From positions 124,001-188,000 of the forward strand of contig DATCMB010000014.1 of the NCBI GenBank assembly GCA_036563615.1: DNA of 64,000 bases. The letters run 5' to 3'. The stretch comes from Candidatus Binatia bacterium. GTDB taxonomy: Bacteria; Desulfobacterota; Binatia; UBA12015. The translations under genes were made by a program, and so were the position numbers. The notes below the pieces were generated by a model that did no database searches, was not told the DNA's origin, and saw only the letters and a list, made by a program, of their open reading frames with translations. Positions 9,613 to 20,827 of the stretch are shown piece after piece; the first letter of the stretch is position 1; every line of letters begins with the position of its first letter.

Positions 9613-12426
9613 TTGTCAGCGCCTGACTTCGTGAACCGCGCCAACGCCGAGTTCATCGATCGGCTGTACGAGCAATACCGTCGCGCCCCAGAGAGCTTGG
9701 AACCCACCTGGCGGGCGTTTTTCGCCGGCGTCGAGACCGGACGTGCCGAAGCCACCGTGCTCGGCGCCGACGGGCTTCCGGCGACGAGCGACCGGCCGAA
9801 GACCTACGGTCTCGTCGCGGCGTACCGCGACCTCGGCCACCTGCTCGCACACATCGACCCGTTGAGCGAGCCGCTGGGCGCACACCCGCTGCTCACGATC
9901 GACCGCTTCAACTTCAAGGAGTCCGACCTCGAGCGGGCGGTCGATCCCGGCGGGTTCCGCGGCGAGCCGCCGCCCACGACGCTCGGCGAGCTCGTGCAGG
10001 CCCTGCGCGAGACCTACTGCCGCACGCTCGGCGTCGAGTACACCGGCATCCGCGATCCCGAGCAGCGCGAGTGGCTCGAGACGCGCATGGAGGCGTCGCG
10101 CAACGTCCCCGACCTCGACCGCTCGACGCGCATGCTGATCTACACCAAGCTCGTCGAGGCCGAAGCCTTCGAGCAGTTCCTGCACGTCAAGTATCCGGGG
10201 CAGAAGCGCTTCTCGCTCGAGGGCGGCGAGACGCTGATCCCGATGCTCGAGATGCTGATCGAGGAGTGCGCCAAGATGTCGGTCGAGCAGCTCGTGCTCG
10301 GCATGGCGCACCGCGGACGTCTCAACGTCCTCGCCAACATCGTGCGCAAGCCCTACGAGATGATCTTCTCGGAGTTCGAGGGCAGCACGCTCCCGGACTG
10401 GGTGCAGGGCGACGGCGACGTCAAGTACCACCAGGGCTACTCGCGCGACCACCATGCGAGCAACGGCCGCACGGTGCACGTCTCGCTGACGCCGAACCCG
10501 AGCCACCTCGAGGCGGTCAACCCCGTGGTCGAGGGCAAGGTGCGGGCGAAGCAGCAGCTGCTCGGCGACCGCAACCACGAGAAGGTCGTGCCGGTGCTGG
10601 TACACGGCGACGCGTCGTTCGTCGGCCAGGGCATCGTCGCGGAGACGCTGCTGCTCTCGCACCTGCCCGGCTACTACACCGGCGGCACGGTGCACATCGT
10701 GGTGAACAACCAGATCGGCTTCACCACGCCGCCGTCCTCGGGCCGCCCGACGCGTTACGCGACCGACATCGCGCGCATCATCGAGTCGCCGGTCTTCCAC
10801 GTGAACGGCGACGACCCCGAGGCCGCCGTGCAGGCCGTCCGCCTCGCGCTCGGCTTCCGCCAGCGCTTCGGCAAGGACGTCGTCATCGACCTCGTCTGCT
10901 ACCGCAAGTACGGCCACAACGAGCTCGACGAGCCGACGTTCACGCAGCCGACGATGTACAAGAAGATCGCGGCGCACCCCGGCACGCCGAAGATCTACGC
11001 GTCGCGGCTCGTCGAGCAGCACGGCTTCCGGCCCGAAGAGCTCGACGGCGTGCGCAAGGAGGTCAACGAGATCCTCGACCTCGCCCTCTCCTACGCGCGC
11101 GACTTCCGGCCGCGTCAGGAGGTGTTCAGCTTCGGCGACGCCTGGAGCGGGCTCGGCCCCGCCGGCGAGGACCGCACCGCGCACACCGCCGTGCCGCGCG
11201 AGCGCCTCGAGCAGATCGCCGAGCGCGCGGCGCGCATCCCCGAAGGCTTCCACGCGCACCCGAAGGTCAAGAAGCAGTACGAGCAGCGTCTCGAGATGGT
11301 CCGACGCGGCAAGGGCATCGACTGGGGCTGCGCCGAGATGCTCGCCTACGGCTCGCTGCTGCTCGAGGGTACCGCGGTGCGCCTCTCGGGTCAGGACTCG
11401 GGGCGCGGCACCTTCAGCCACCGCCACGCCGTGCTGCACGACCAGGAGACCGGCGAGGAGTGGGTGCCGCTCAACGCGATCGCGCGCGAGGGCGAGACGC
11501 AGGCGACCTTCGAGGTCATCGACAGCATGCTCTCCGAGGCCGCCGTGCTCGGCTTCGAGTACGGCTACTCGTCGGCGGCGCCGCGGATCTTGACGCTGTG
11601 GGAAGCGCAGTTCGGCGACTTCGCCAACGGCGCGCAGGTGATCATCGACACCTTCATCGCCGCCGGCGAGTCGAAGTGGCAGCGCGCGAACGGCCTCGTG
11701 ATGCTGCTGCCGCACGGCTACGAGGGCCAGGGTCCGGAGCACTCGAGCGCGCGGCTCGAGCGCTTCCTGCAGCTCTGCGGCGACGACAACATGCAGGTCG
11801 TCAACGCGACCACCGCGGCGCAGTTCTTCCACCTCCTGCGCCGCCAGATGCTGCGCCCGTTCCGCAAGCCGCTGATCGTCATGTCGCCGAAGAGCCTGCT
11901 GCGCGCGCAGGCGGCGAGCTCGGCGATCGAGGACTTCACCGAGGGCACGTTCCAGCCGGTGCTGCCCGATCCGGTGTCGCTCGATCCCGACGGCGTGACG
12001 ACCATCGCGTTCTGCTCGGGCAAGGTGTTCTACGACCTCGCCAAGGCGCGCGAGGACCGCGCCGACCTGCGCGTCGCCGCGATCCGCATCGAGGAGCTCT
12101 ACCCCTTCCCGGCGCAGCGGATCGCCGAGGTGCTCGAGGCCTATCCCAATGCGCGTGACGTCGTCTGGCTGCAGGAGGAGCCGATGAACATGGGTGCGTG
12201 GTGGTACATCACGCAGCACCTGCCGCCGCTGCTCGGCGACCGCTCGCTGCGCTACGCCGGCCGCGACGAGGCCGCGAGCCCGGCGACCGGCTCGTACCGC
12301 CTGCACGGCAAGGAGCAGGCGGCGCTCCTCGCGGCGGTGTTCGACGGCATTCCGGAGCGTCCCGCGACCCGTCCGCGTCGCATCGCGAACGCGGCCAAGG
12401 CGCAGGCCGCGGCGAGGTCCCGCTGA
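9613..12426 (+). CDS. sucA: 2-oxoglutarate dehydrogenase E1 component
   Basis: Thiamine-diphosphate-dependent E1 subunit that decarboxylates 2-oxoglutarate and passes the succinyl group to the lipoyl arm of SucB. 937 residues, as expected for the family. The N-terminus has the OGDH_E1 leader helix with [20 protein letters not shown]. The active-site stretch [13 protein letters not shown] begins near 230, and the ThDP/Mg motif runs from GDD at 399 through YRKYGHNE. The C-terminal half holds the transketolase pyrimidine domain and the OGDH C-terminal domain with [15 protein letters not shown] at 9613 is chosen because the leader helix begins right after it and GGGGAG precedes it; the open frame continues up to 9454. 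It overlaps sucB by one base (TGATG). It is not the fused mycobacterial Kgd type, as no acyltransferase domain precedes it. Confidence 0.95.
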   Translation: MSAPDFVNRANAEFIDRLYEQYRRAPESLEPTWRAFFAGVETGRAEATVLGADGLPATSDRPKTYGLVAAYRDLGHLLAHIDPLSEPLGAHPLLTIDRFNFKESDLERAVDPGGFRGEPPPTTLGELVQALRETYCRTLGVEYTGIRDPEQREWLETRMEASRNVPDLDRSTRMLIYTKLVEAEAFEQFLHVKYPGQKRFSLEGGETLIPMLEMLIEECAKMSVEQLVLGMAHRGRLNVLANIVRKPYEMIFSEFEGSTLPDWVQGDGDVKYHQGYSRDHHASNGRTVHVSLTPNPSHLEAVNPVVEGKVRAKQQLLGDRNHEKVVPVLVHGDASFVGQGIVAETLLLSHLPGYYTGGTVHIVVNNQIGFTTPPSSGRPTRYATDIARIIESPVFHVNGDDPEAAVQAVRLALGFRQRFGKDVVIDLVCYRKYGHNELDEPTFTQPTMYKKIAAHPGTPKIYASRLVEQHGFRPEELDGVRKEVNEILDLALSYARDFRPRQEVFSFGDAWSGLGPAGEDRTAHTAVPRERLEQIAERAARIPEGFHAHPKVKKQYEQRLEMVRRGKGIDWGCAEMLAYGSLLLEGTAVRLSGQDSGRGTFSHRHAVLHDQETGEEWVPLNAIAREGETQATFEVIDSMLSEAAVLGFEYGYSSAAPRILTLWEAQFGDFANGAQVIIDTFIAAGESKWQRANGLVMLLPHGYEGQGPEHSSARLERFLQLCGDDNMQVVNATTAAQFFHLLRRQMLRPFRKPLIVMSPKSLLRAQAASSAIEDFTEGTFQPVLPDPVSLDPDGVTTIAFCSGKVFYDLAKAREDRADLRVAAIRIEELYPFPAQRIAEVLEAYPNARDVVWLQEEPMNMGAWWYITQHLPPLLGDRSLRYAGRDEAASPATGSYRLHGKEQAALLAAVFDGIPERPATRPRRIANAAKAQAAARSR

Positions 12427-13811
12427 TGGCGTTCGAGGTTCGCATCCCGTCGCTCGGCGAGTCGGTCAGCGAGGCCGTCATCGGCCGCTGGATCAAGCAG
12501 GACGGCGAGCTGGTCCAGGCCGACGAGCCGATCCTCGAGCTCGAGAGCGACAAGGCCAACATGGACCTCGCGGCCGAGCAGTCGGGTCGGCTGAAGGTGC
12601 TGAAGAAGGCCGGCGAGACCGTGCAGGAGGGCGACGTCGTCGCGGTGATCGAGCCCGCCGAGGGCGCCGCGGCCGGCGCGACCGAGCCTGCTCAGGCTGC
12701 GCCCGAAGCGGCGAAGCCGGCGCCCGCGGCTGCGGCGACAAGCACAGAGTCCAAGCCCGCGCCCGCCGCGGCACCGTCGACGTCCGCGAGGCCGACCGAG
12801 CAGGCGCTGTCCGTCGCGTCGGCGAAGCCCGCGGCCGAGCAGCCGCTCAGCCCGGCCGTGCGCCGCATCGTCGCCGAGGAGAACCTCGACGTCAGCGGCG
12901 TCGAGGGCACGGGCCCGCACGGCCGCCTGACCAAGGCCGACGTGCTCGAGCTCGCCGAGCAGCGCAAGAGCAAGGTCACGCCGATCTCGGCGCCGGCCGC
13001 ATCCGCGACCTCCGCGTCGAGCGGTGCCGCTGCGGCTTCCGCGCCGAGCGCGTCCGCCGCGCGCGCCGCCGCGCCGGCGCGCGCGCCGCGTCCGGAGCTC
13101 GGCGACGAAGCCCAGCTCGAGGAGCGCGTGCCGATGTCGCGCATGCGTCAGGTGATCGCGCGCCGCCTGGTCGAGGCGCAGCACACCGCCGCGATCCTGA
13201 CGACGTTCAACGAAGCCGACATGAGCGCGATCATCGAGCTGCGCACGCGCTACAAGGAGGCGTTCCAGAAGAAGCACGGCGTCGGGCTCGGCTTCATGTC
13301 GTTCTTCGTCGCCGCCTGCTGTCACGCGGCGCGCGAGGTGCCGGAGCTCAACGCAGAGATCCAGGGCAACGAGATCGTCTACCGCCGCTACGTCCACATG
13401 GGCGTCGCGGTCGGCACCGAGCGCGGGCTCGTCGTGCCGGTCGTGCGCAACGCAGACCGCCTGTCGTTCGCCGAGATCGAGCGCGAGATCGCGCGCCTCG
13501 CCGAGCTCGCGCGCGCCGGCAAGCTCTCGGTCGACGATCTCTCCGGCGCGACCTTCACCATCAGCAACGGCGGCGTCTACGGCTCCCTGCTCTCGACGCC
13601 CATCCTGAACCCGCCGCAGAGCGGCATCCTCGGCATGCACAAGATCGAGAAGCGCCCCGTGGTGGTCGACGACCAGATCGTCGTCCGACCGATGATGTAC
13701 CTCGCCCTGTCCTACGATCACCGCATCGTCGACGGACAGGGCGCCGTGACGTTCCTGGTCCGCGTCAAGGAAGCGCTCGAAGACCCGACGCGACTGCTGC
13801 TCGGGCTCTGA
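12426..13811 (+). CDS. sucB: Dihydrolipoyllysine succinyltransferase (2-oxoglutarate dehydrogenase E2)
   Basis: Core subunit that carries the succinyl group on a lipoyl arm and transfers it to CoA. 461 residues. One lipoyl domain at 1-80 with lipoylated Lys43 in ESDKANMD, an Ala/Pro-rich flexible linker at about 81-137, a peripheral-subunit-binding domain at 140-178 ([19 protein letters not shown]), a second Ala-rich linker, then the catalytic domain from about 230. The catalytic motif DHRIVDG has His432 and Asp436. The start overlaps the sucA stop, so translation is probably coupled; the stop is two bases before the lpd start. Choice of succinyl over other acyl groups rests on the sucA neighbour. 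Confidence 0.95.
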   Translation: MAFEVRIPSLGESVSEAVIGRWIKQDGELVQADEPILELESDKANMDLAAEQSGRLKVLKKAGETVQEGDVVAVIEPAEGAAAGATEPAQAAPEAAKPAPAAAATSTESKPAPAAAPSTSARPTEQALSVASAKPAAEQPLSPAVRRIVAEENLDVSGVEGTGPHGRLTKADVLELAEQRKSKVTPISAPAASATSASSGAAAASAPSASAARAAAPARAPRPELGDEAQLEERVPMSRMRQVIARRLVEAQHTAAILTTFNEADMSAIIELRTRYKEAFQKKHGVGLGFMSFFVAACCHAAREVPELNAEIQGNEIVYRRYVHMGVAVGTERGLVVPVVRNADRLSFAEIEREIARLAELARAGKLSVDDLSGATFTISNGGVYGSLLSTPILNPPQSGILGMHKIEKRPVVVDDQIVVRPMMYLALSYDHRIVDGQGAVTFLVRVKEALEDPTRLLLGL

Positions 13812-13813
13812 CC

Positions 13814-15250
13814 GTGGCGTCCGAGCGACCCGCCGCGAACGCGGCCAGCGCACAACCCTACGATCTCGTCGTCATCGGCGCCGGACCCGGCGGCTACGTC
13901 GCGGCGATCCGCGCGGGCCAGCTCGGCATGCGCGTCGCCTGCGTCGACAAGGACCCGGCGCTCGGCGGCACCTGCCTCAACGTCGGCTGCATCCCGAGCA
14001 AGGCGCTGCTGCACTCGAGCGAGCTCTACGAGGCGGCGCGCAAGCACTTCGCCGAGCACGGCATCGAGGTCGGCAGCGTGTCGGTCGACCTCGCGAAGAT
14101 GATGCAGCGCAAGACGCGCGTCGTCACCACGATGACCCGCGGCATCGCCGGCCTGTTCAAGAAGAACGGCGTCGAGCAGGTCACCGGCACGGCGCGCATC
14201 GCGAAGCCCGGGCAGGTCGTCGTCAAGGACAAAGACGGCGGCGAGCGCACGCTCGACACCAAGGCGATCCTGATCGCGAGCGGCAGCGTGCCGATCGCGC
14301 TTCCCGGGCTGCCGTTCGACGGCAAGCGGATCATCGACTCGACGCGCGCGCTCGAGCTCACCGAGGTGCCGGGCGAGCTCGCGGTGGTCGGCGCGGGCGC
14401 GATCGGGCTCGAGCTCGGCTCGGTGTGGCGCCGGCTCGGCAGCAAGGTGACGGTGATCGAGCTCACGCCGGGCGCCGTGCCGGGCATGGACCGCGAGATG
14501 GCGAAGCTGCTCGAGCGCTCGCTCGCGAAGCAAGGTCTCGCGTTCAAGTTCGACACGCGCGTCGAGTCGGCGAGCGTCGAGGGCGAGCGCGTACGCCTGA
14601 CGCTGCGCTCGGGCGACGGCAAGACCGCCGAGCTCGGCGCCGACGTCGTCCTGGTCGCGGTCGGACGGCGCGCCTACCCGGATTTGCTCGGGCTCGAGCA
14701 GGTCGGCGTCGCGCTCGACGAGCGCGGGCGGATCGTCGTCGACGAGCGCTACGCGACCAACGTCCCCGGGATCTATGCGATCGGCGACGTGATCGCGGGT
14801 CCGATGCTCGCGCACAAGGCGTCGGAGGAAGGGGTCGCCTGCGTCGAGCTGCTCGCCGGCAAGGCCGGGCACGTCAACTACGACGCGATCCCGAACGTGG
14901 TCTACACCTTCCCCGAGCTCGCGAGCGTCGGCATCAGCGAGGAGGCGGCCAAGGCGCGCGGCCTCGACGTCCGCATCGGCAAGTTCCCGTTCGCCGCCAA
15001 CGGACGCGCCAAGACGATGGGCGAGATCGAGGGCCAGGTGAAGATCATCGCCGACGCCAAGACCGACCGCGTGCTCGGCGTGCACGTCTTCGGCCCGCAC
15101 GCGTCCGACCTGATCGCCGAGGCCGCGGTGGCGATCGAGTTCGGCGCGAGCTCCGAGGACATCGCGCGCTCGGTGCACGCCCACCCGACGCTGCCCGAGG
15201 CGATGAAGGAGGCGGCGCTCGCGGTCGACGGGCGCGCGCTGCACGTCTAG
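13814..15250 (+). CDS. lpdA: Dihydrolipoyl dehydrogenase (E3)
   Basis: FAD-dependent disulfide oxidoreductase that reoxidises the dihydrolipoyl arm of SucB with NAD+. 478 residues. FAD motif GAGPGG at 22-27, redox pair Cys54 and Cys59 in GGTCLNVGCIPSK, NAD-binding GAGAIGLELG in the middle, GDVIAGPMLAHKA for the second FAD contact, and C-terminal HAHPTLPEA with active-site base His457 and Glu462. A GTG start two bases after the sucB stop places it as third gene of the operon. A longer open frame upstream only reads through sucB in another phase. Confidence 0.95.
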   Translation: MASERPAANAASAQPYDLVVIGAGPGGYVAAIRAGQLGMRVACVDKDPALGGTCLNVGCIPSKALLHSSELYEAARKHFAEHGIEVGSVSVDLAKMMQRKTRVVTTMTRGIAGLFKKNGVEQVTGTARIAKPGQVVVKDKDGGERTLDTKAILIASGSVPIALPGLPFDGKRIIDSTRALELTEVPGELAVVGAGAIGLELGSVWRRLGSKVTVIELTPGAVPGMDREMAKLLERSLAKQGLAFKFDTRVESASVEGERVRLTLRSGDGKTAELGADVVLVAVGRRAYPDLLGLEQVGVALDERGRIVVDERYATNVPGIYAIGDVIAGPMLAHKASEEGVACVELLAGKAGHVNYDAIPNVVYTFPELASVGISEEAAKARGLDVRIGKFPFAANGRAKTMGEIEGQVKIIADAKTDRVLGVHVFGPHASDLIAEAAVAIEFGASSEDIARSVHAHPTLPEAMKEAALAVDGRALHV

Positions 15251-15363
15251 CGACCCGTAGCGGCGCGACGGGCGGGCCTCGGCCTCGAGCGATCGACGGC
15301 GGCGCCGGATCGCGCGCCGACGCGTGCGGCATTCGGGCGAACCGTCTAGGATGCCGCCTCGAG

Positions 15364-17829
15364 ATGCCCCCCGCAGCCATCCCGGGCGCGAGGTTCGAGG
15401 CGCCGCCGCAGCGTCCCCACCGCGTCCGAGCGCTGCGCGAGGTGCCGCCGCGACGCACGACGGAGAGCCCGCGCGCGCGCCTCGCCGCGGGAACGCTCGG
15501 GCAGAAGGCGCTGTTCGTCCTCCTGCTGGCGGTGTTCCTGTTCGGGCTCTGGATCACGGTCGCCGACAAGCTGCGGCGAGTGGGCGAGCCCGACGTCGGC
15601 TTCCTGATCGACGGCGGCGTCGTGTCGCCGACGCGGCCCGACGCCTCGGACGCCGGGCTGCGCGGCGGCGGGATCGCGCTCGCGGTGAACGGCGTGGCGC
15701 TCTCCGACCTCGACCGTCTGACGGAGCGCATCCCCGCGGTGCGCCGTGAGCTCGGCGCGAGCAACACGATCACCTTCGAGCGCATCGACGGCACGGTGCG
15801 CGAGGTCACCGTGCCGGTGCAGCTCTGGGACTGGCACGACGCGCTCTTCACCGAGGGCGGCAGCGGGCTCATCGGCCTGCTTTTCTTCGTCGTCGGGACG
15901 CTCGTCTTCGCGCTGCGCCCCTACGAGATCACGAGCTGGGCGCTGTACGCGCTCGCGACCATCGTCGGCGCCGCGCTGATCACCATCTTCGTGCCGATCA
16001 CCGACGACCGCGATCTCCTCGCGTCGGTCTACTTTCGCTTCATCATCGGCGTCACGGCGTTCGTGCCCTACCACCTCGCGCTCGCCTTTCCCGTGCCGCA
16101 CCGGCTGCTGCTGCGCGGCCGCGGCGCGTTGTGGCTGATCTACGGCGGCGGCGTCGCGCAGGGCCTCTACAACCTCGTCGCCTGGCGGCTCGGCTTCGTC
16201 GGCCCGTTCGCCTACACGCGCACGACCGCGGCGGTCGCGATGGTCGCCGCCATCGTGCTGTTCGTCGTGCGCTGCGCGGAGCACGCGGTGCGCTCGCGCG
16301 ACGCGCTCGTCAAGCAGCGCGCGCGCATCCTGCTCGCCGGCATCGTCTTCGGGCTCGGCCCGCTGGTCGTCCTGCAGCTCGCGCAGCAGGCGATCGGCGT
16401 GACCGGCTTCGACATGCGTTTCGCGTTCTGGGCGCTCGGCATCCTGGTGGTCGCGCTGGCGCGCATCACGCTGCGCCCCGAGCTGATGAACGCGCGCATC
16501 GCGGTGCGGCGGGCGCTGATCTACGCCACCGTGGTCGGCGTCTTGACGCTGCTCGCGGTCGCGCTGGTGTCGGTGCGTCCGTACGCGGTCGCGCTGCTGC
16601 TCCTGCCGCTGCTCTACGTCTGGCCGCACTTCGACGCCTGGCTCGACGACTGGCTCTATCCGCAGCGTGCGCACTTCCCCGAGCTGCTGCGCGAGATCGG
16701 CAACGAGATGGCGACGTGCGGCACCGTCGACGACGTGCTCGACGTGCTGACGCGCGCTCCCGAGCGGCTGTGCGACGCGCGCAGCAGCGTCGCGTTCCTG
16801 CTCGCCGGCACGACCGGTGGTGAGGAGCGCGTGCGCTCGAGCGACGGCGCGCCGGTCTCGGGCACGATGCCGCTCGGCGACGAGACCGTCGTGCTGCTGC
16901 TGCGCACGACGCGCAAGGAGATCCTGCGCGACCGCATCGCGGTCGACCCGCAGTTCTCGAACGTCAAGGACGAGTGCTACGCGGGCTTCGATCGTCTGCG
17001 CGCCGAGCTGCTGATCCCCATCCTCGAGGACAGCCGCGTCATCGGCGGGCTCGCGGTCGGCGCGCGCAGCACGGGCGACGTCTACCAGGCGGCCGAGATC
17101 GACGCGCTGTCGACGGTCGCGCAGCAGGCGTCGCAGGCGCTGCTCCGCGTGCGCGCCACCGACCGGCTGCGCGCGCGCGAGCTCGAGTTCGCCGACCTCA
17201 AGCGCTTCTTCCCGCCGCAGATCATCGACCAGGTGATGGCGCGCGGCGGCGCCGCCGAGCTGCGCAGCCAGCGCAAGCTCGTCACCGTCGTGTTCGCCGA
17301 CCTGCGCGGCTTCACGTCGTTCTCGGAGAGCGTCGAGCCCGAGGAGGTGATGGCGACGCTCGCCGAGTACCACGCGGCGACCGGGCGGCGAATCGCGGAG
17401 TTCGGCGGCACGCTCGAGCGCTTCGCCGGCGACGGCTTCATGGTGTTCTTCAACGACCCGCTCGAGCAGCCGGACCACGCGCGGCGCGCGGCGGAGATGG
17501 CGCTCGCGATGCGCGACGACGTGCGCCGTCTGCGCGAGGGCTGGGCGCGCAAGGGCTACGCGATCGACGTCGGCATGGGCATCGACAGCGGCTACGCGAC
17601 CTGCGGCTTCATCGGCTACGAGGGGCGGCGCGACTACGGCGTGATCGGCAAGGTGTCGAACTTGGCGGCGCGGCTGAGCGCCGCGGCGGCGCCCGGCGAG
17701 ATCCTGATCACGGCGCGCGTCGCCGCCGAGCTGCGCGACACGGTGCGCACCGAGCTGGTCGGCGAGCTGACGCTGAAGGGCTTCGCGCAGCCGCAGCTCA
17801 CGTACCGGCTGCTCGACCGCGTCTCGTGA
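15364..17829 (+). CDS. Membrane-bound class III adenylate/guanylate cyclase with PDZ-like and GAF domains
   Basis: Signalling enzyme of 821 residues expected to make cAMP (or cGMP). In order: a basic N-tail, a first membrane helix at about 47-66, an extracytoplasmic segment at about 75-160 resembling a PDZ fold (GLRGGGIALAVNGVALSDL), about six to seven further helices up to 430, a GAF-like sensor at about 440-600, then the cyclase catalytic domain from about 635. The metal-binding Asp is in VVFADLRGFTSF and the second in FAGDGFMVFF. The purine and transition-state residues cannot be judged reliably by eye. ATG at 15364 is chosen over a much longer frame that reads antiparallel through lpd. 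It lies 113 bases downstream of lpd and converges with the coiled-coil gene. Confidence 0.87.
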   Translation: MPPAAIPGARFEAPPQRPHRVRALREVPPRRTTESPRARLAAGTLGQKALFVLLLAVFLFGLWITVADKLRRVGEPDVGFLIDGGVVSPTRPDASDAGLRGGGIALAVNGVALSDLDRLTERIPAVRRELGASNTITFERIDGTVREVTVPVQLWDWHDALFTEGGSGLIGLLFFVVGTLVFALRPYEITSWALYALATIVGAALITIFVPITDDRDLLASVYFRFIIGVTAFVPYHLALAFPVPHRLLLRGRGALWLIYGGGVAQGLYNLVAWRLGFVGPFAYTRTTAAVAMVAAIVLFVVRCAEHAVRSRDALVKQRARILLAGIVFGLGPLVVLQLAQQAIGVTGFDMRFAFWALGILVVALARITLRPELMNARIAVRRALIYATVVGVLTLLAVALVSVRPYAVALLLLPLLYVWPHFDAWLDDWLYPQRAHFPELLREIGNEMATCGTVDDVLDVLTRAPERLCDARSSVAFLLAGTTGGEERVRSSDGAPVSGTMPLGDETVVLLLRTTRKEILRDRIAVDPQFSNVKDECYAGFDRLRAELLIPILEDSRVIGGLAVGARSTGDVYQAAEIDALSTVAQQASQALLRVRATDRLRARELEFADLKRFFPPQIIDQVMARGGAAELRSQRKLVTVVFADLRGFTSFSESVEPEEVMATLAEYHAATGRRIAEFGGTLERFAGDGFMVFFNDPLEQPDHARRAAEMALAMRDDVRRLREGWARKGYAIDVGMGIDSGYATCGFIGYEGRRDYGVIGKVSNLAARLSAAAAPGEILITARVAAELRDTVRTELVGELTLKGFAQPQLTYRLLDRVS

Positions 17830-17940
17830 GCGGGCGCTGGTTGACGGTGCGCGCGACGCTTTGCCTCGCGGACGCCGCGTCGGGCGTGCTCCGCGGCGGG
17901 GCAGTGCGGTGGGGACCGACGCCGAAGCGTGCGTGCCGCC

Positions 17941-17966
17941 GGGCGCGGGCCTCGCGTCCCGCGCCC
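17941..17966. terminator. Hairpin between convergent genes, terminator-like
   Basis: GGGCGCGGG and CCCGCGCCC form a perfect 9-base-pair stem with an 8-base loop, midway between the cyclase stop and the coiled-coil protein stop. There is no T-run on either side, so it may act with other factors or serve only as mRNA end protection. Confidence 0.4.
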
Positions 17967-18010
17967 ACGGTCACCCAAGCCCCGGCGGCGGTTCCCACCG
18001 GCGGACGCGC

Positions 18011-18556
18011 TCAGAGCCAGGCCTGCGCCGCCGTCAGCACGCCGAACCCGCCGACGATCATCGCGCCGACGCGCAGCAGCAGACGGTTCTCCATCTCGCG
18101 GAGCTCGATCTTGAGCTCGCCGAAGCGACGCTCGAGCTCCTCCACGCGGTGCTCGAGCTTGTCGAGCCGCTGCTCGAGCGCGTCCATGCGCGCACCGAGC
18201 CGCTGCTCCACCTCGTCGATCCGCGCACCGAGCCGCTGCTCCACCTCGTCGATCCGCGCACCGAGCCGCTGCTCGAGCACGTCGATCCGCGCACCGAGCC
18301 GCTGCTCCAGCTCTTCCATCCGGGCCTCGAGACGCGCCTCGAGACGCAGGTCGAGCTCCTCGGCGCGGTCGAGCAGCTCGTCGCGCAACCGCCGCAGGTC
18401 CTCCTTCGTCGCCAGCGGCTCGAGATCGCGCCGGACGATGAGCTCTTCGCCGAGCGCGCTCACCAGGGCCTCCGCATGCGCCGCCGCCTGCTCTTCAGGC
18501 ACCCCCGCGCCGGCGAGACGGCGGGCGTAGGCGAGCGTGTCGAACGCGACGGGCAT
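18011..18556 (-). CDS. Coiled-coil protein with 11-residue repeats and a C-terminal membrane helix
   Basis: 181-residue protein resembling the DUF1640/CCDC90-type layout: a helical N-terminal head (1-55), a long coiled coil and a C-terminal hydrophobic helix (about 160-181) that would anchor it in the inner membrane. The coil contains four successive copies of the unit EQRLGARID with a period of 11 residues, then a looser LEQRLDKLEHR copy. A period of 11 means a hendecad, nearly straight coiled coil rather than a heptad one. Function unknown. DUF1640 relatives are bacterial counterparts of the mitochondrial uniporter regulator MCUR1, but I infer only the family resemblance. It is convergent to the cyclase and downstream of fumC on the same strand. 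Confidence 0.75.
   Translation of the reverse strand: MPVAFDTLAYARRLAGAGVPEEQAAAHAEALVSALGEELIVRRDLEPLATKEDLRRLRDELLDRAEELDLRLEARLEARMEELEQRLGARIDVLEQRLGARIDEVEQRLGARIDEVEQRLGARMDALEQRLDKLEHRVEELERRFGELKIELREMENRLLLRVGAMIVGGFGVLTAAQAWL
18190..18320 (+). repeat. 33-bp tandem repeat within the coiled-coil gene
   Basis: Units beginning GCGCACCGAGCCGCTGCTC start at 18190, 18223, 18256 and 18289, exactly 33 bases apart, and differ at only a few positions. Each unit encodes 11 residues of the hendecad coil on the minus strand. Near identity at DNA level suggests recent unit duplication. Confidence 0.9.
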
Positions 18557-18661
18557 CGTTGCGGTACCTCGAGGAGACGGACAGTCAAGCTAGCCAGCGG
18601 CAGCGCGCCTGGGAAGTGCACGGCAATCATGAAATCGCGCCCCGAGTCTGCATGGCGCATT

Positions 18662-20056
<1,395 letters not shown>

Positions 20057-20122
20057 GCGCCCGCCTCCTGAGCCGTATGGCTCCCTTGTACCACGGCGGG
20101 CGACCGGGGCGTCACGCCGCGG

Positions 20123-20827
20123 TCAACGCTTGGCGCGAAGCGGGCGGGCGACGACGTCGAACAGCAGGTCGATCTCGTCCTGATTGCGCACGGCGCCGAG
20201 CATGGCGCTGTACGGCTCGATGCCGAAGTCGGACTGCTTGACCCGCAGCGCACCGCGCGCCCGCAGCTCGACGCCGTTGCGCTCGACCTGCATGGGGAAG
20301 ACGACCCGCTGCGTGACGCCGTGGATCGTGAGCTCGCCGCCGACGCGGAAGCCGCCGTCGGCGCGGTCGATCTCCGAGGAGCGGAAGCGGATCTCGGGGT
20401 GCGCGGCGGCGTCGAGCTGCGTCGGACCGAGCATCGTCTCGCGGATCTTCCTGCGGTCGTCGTCGGAGAGCACGCCGTCGAGGCCGAAGCGCTCGCGCAT
20501 CTCGGGCTCGTCGACCTCGAGCCCCTGCACGTCGACGCGGACGTCGACCGCGAGCGCGACCGGCGCCTCGTTGACGTCGAGCGAGCCGTCCCAGCGCGTC
20601 GCGCGCACGACGTGGTCGTGCGCGAACACCGAGCCGACGCCCGCGCGGTACACGCGCACGACGAGCAGGCTCTCGTCGTAGTCGATCAGGTACGGCTCGG
20701 CGCGGGCGCTCCCCACCGCGACGACGAGGAGCAGCGCGCCGACGAACGCTGCGAGCACGTCACGAGACGAGCTCCGCGTCGCGGCCGAGCGAGACGGACA
20801 GGAGAGACGATCAAGGAACCGGTTCAC
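20123..20827 (-). CDS. YceI family periplasmic lipid-binding-type protein
   Basis: 234-residue exported protein of the YceI family, a lipocalin-like barrel that binds polyprenoid or amphiphilic lipids in characterised members. Residues 24-43 form a signal peptide ending in SARA. The mature part has FAHDHVVRA, ETMLGPTQLDAAAHPEIRF and GELTIHGVTQRVVFP, all typical of YceI. Its GTG start lies inside the end of the phosphatase gene (17-base overlap), which suggests coupled translation. The exact ligand is unknown. Confidence 0.85.
   Translation of the reverse strand: MNRFLDRLSCPSRSAATRSSSRDVLAAFVGALLLVVAVGSARAEPYLIDYDESLLVVRVYRAGVGSVFAHDHVVRATRWDGSLDVNEAPVALAVDVRVDVQGLEVDEPEMRERFGLDGVLSDDDRRKIRETMLGPTQLDAAAHPEIRFRSSEIDRADGGFRVGGELTIHGVTQRVVFPMQVERNGVELRARGALRVKQSDFGIEPYSAMLGAVRNQDEIDLLFDVVARPLRAKR

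Noticed and set aside
9616..12306. 896-codon minus-strand frame opposite sucA
   Set aside because: Antisense shadow; sucA is unmistakable and nothing in the shadow resembles a family.
18190..18320. CRISPR-like array
   Set aside because: Units are contiguous with no spacers and are in frame with a coiled-coil protein.
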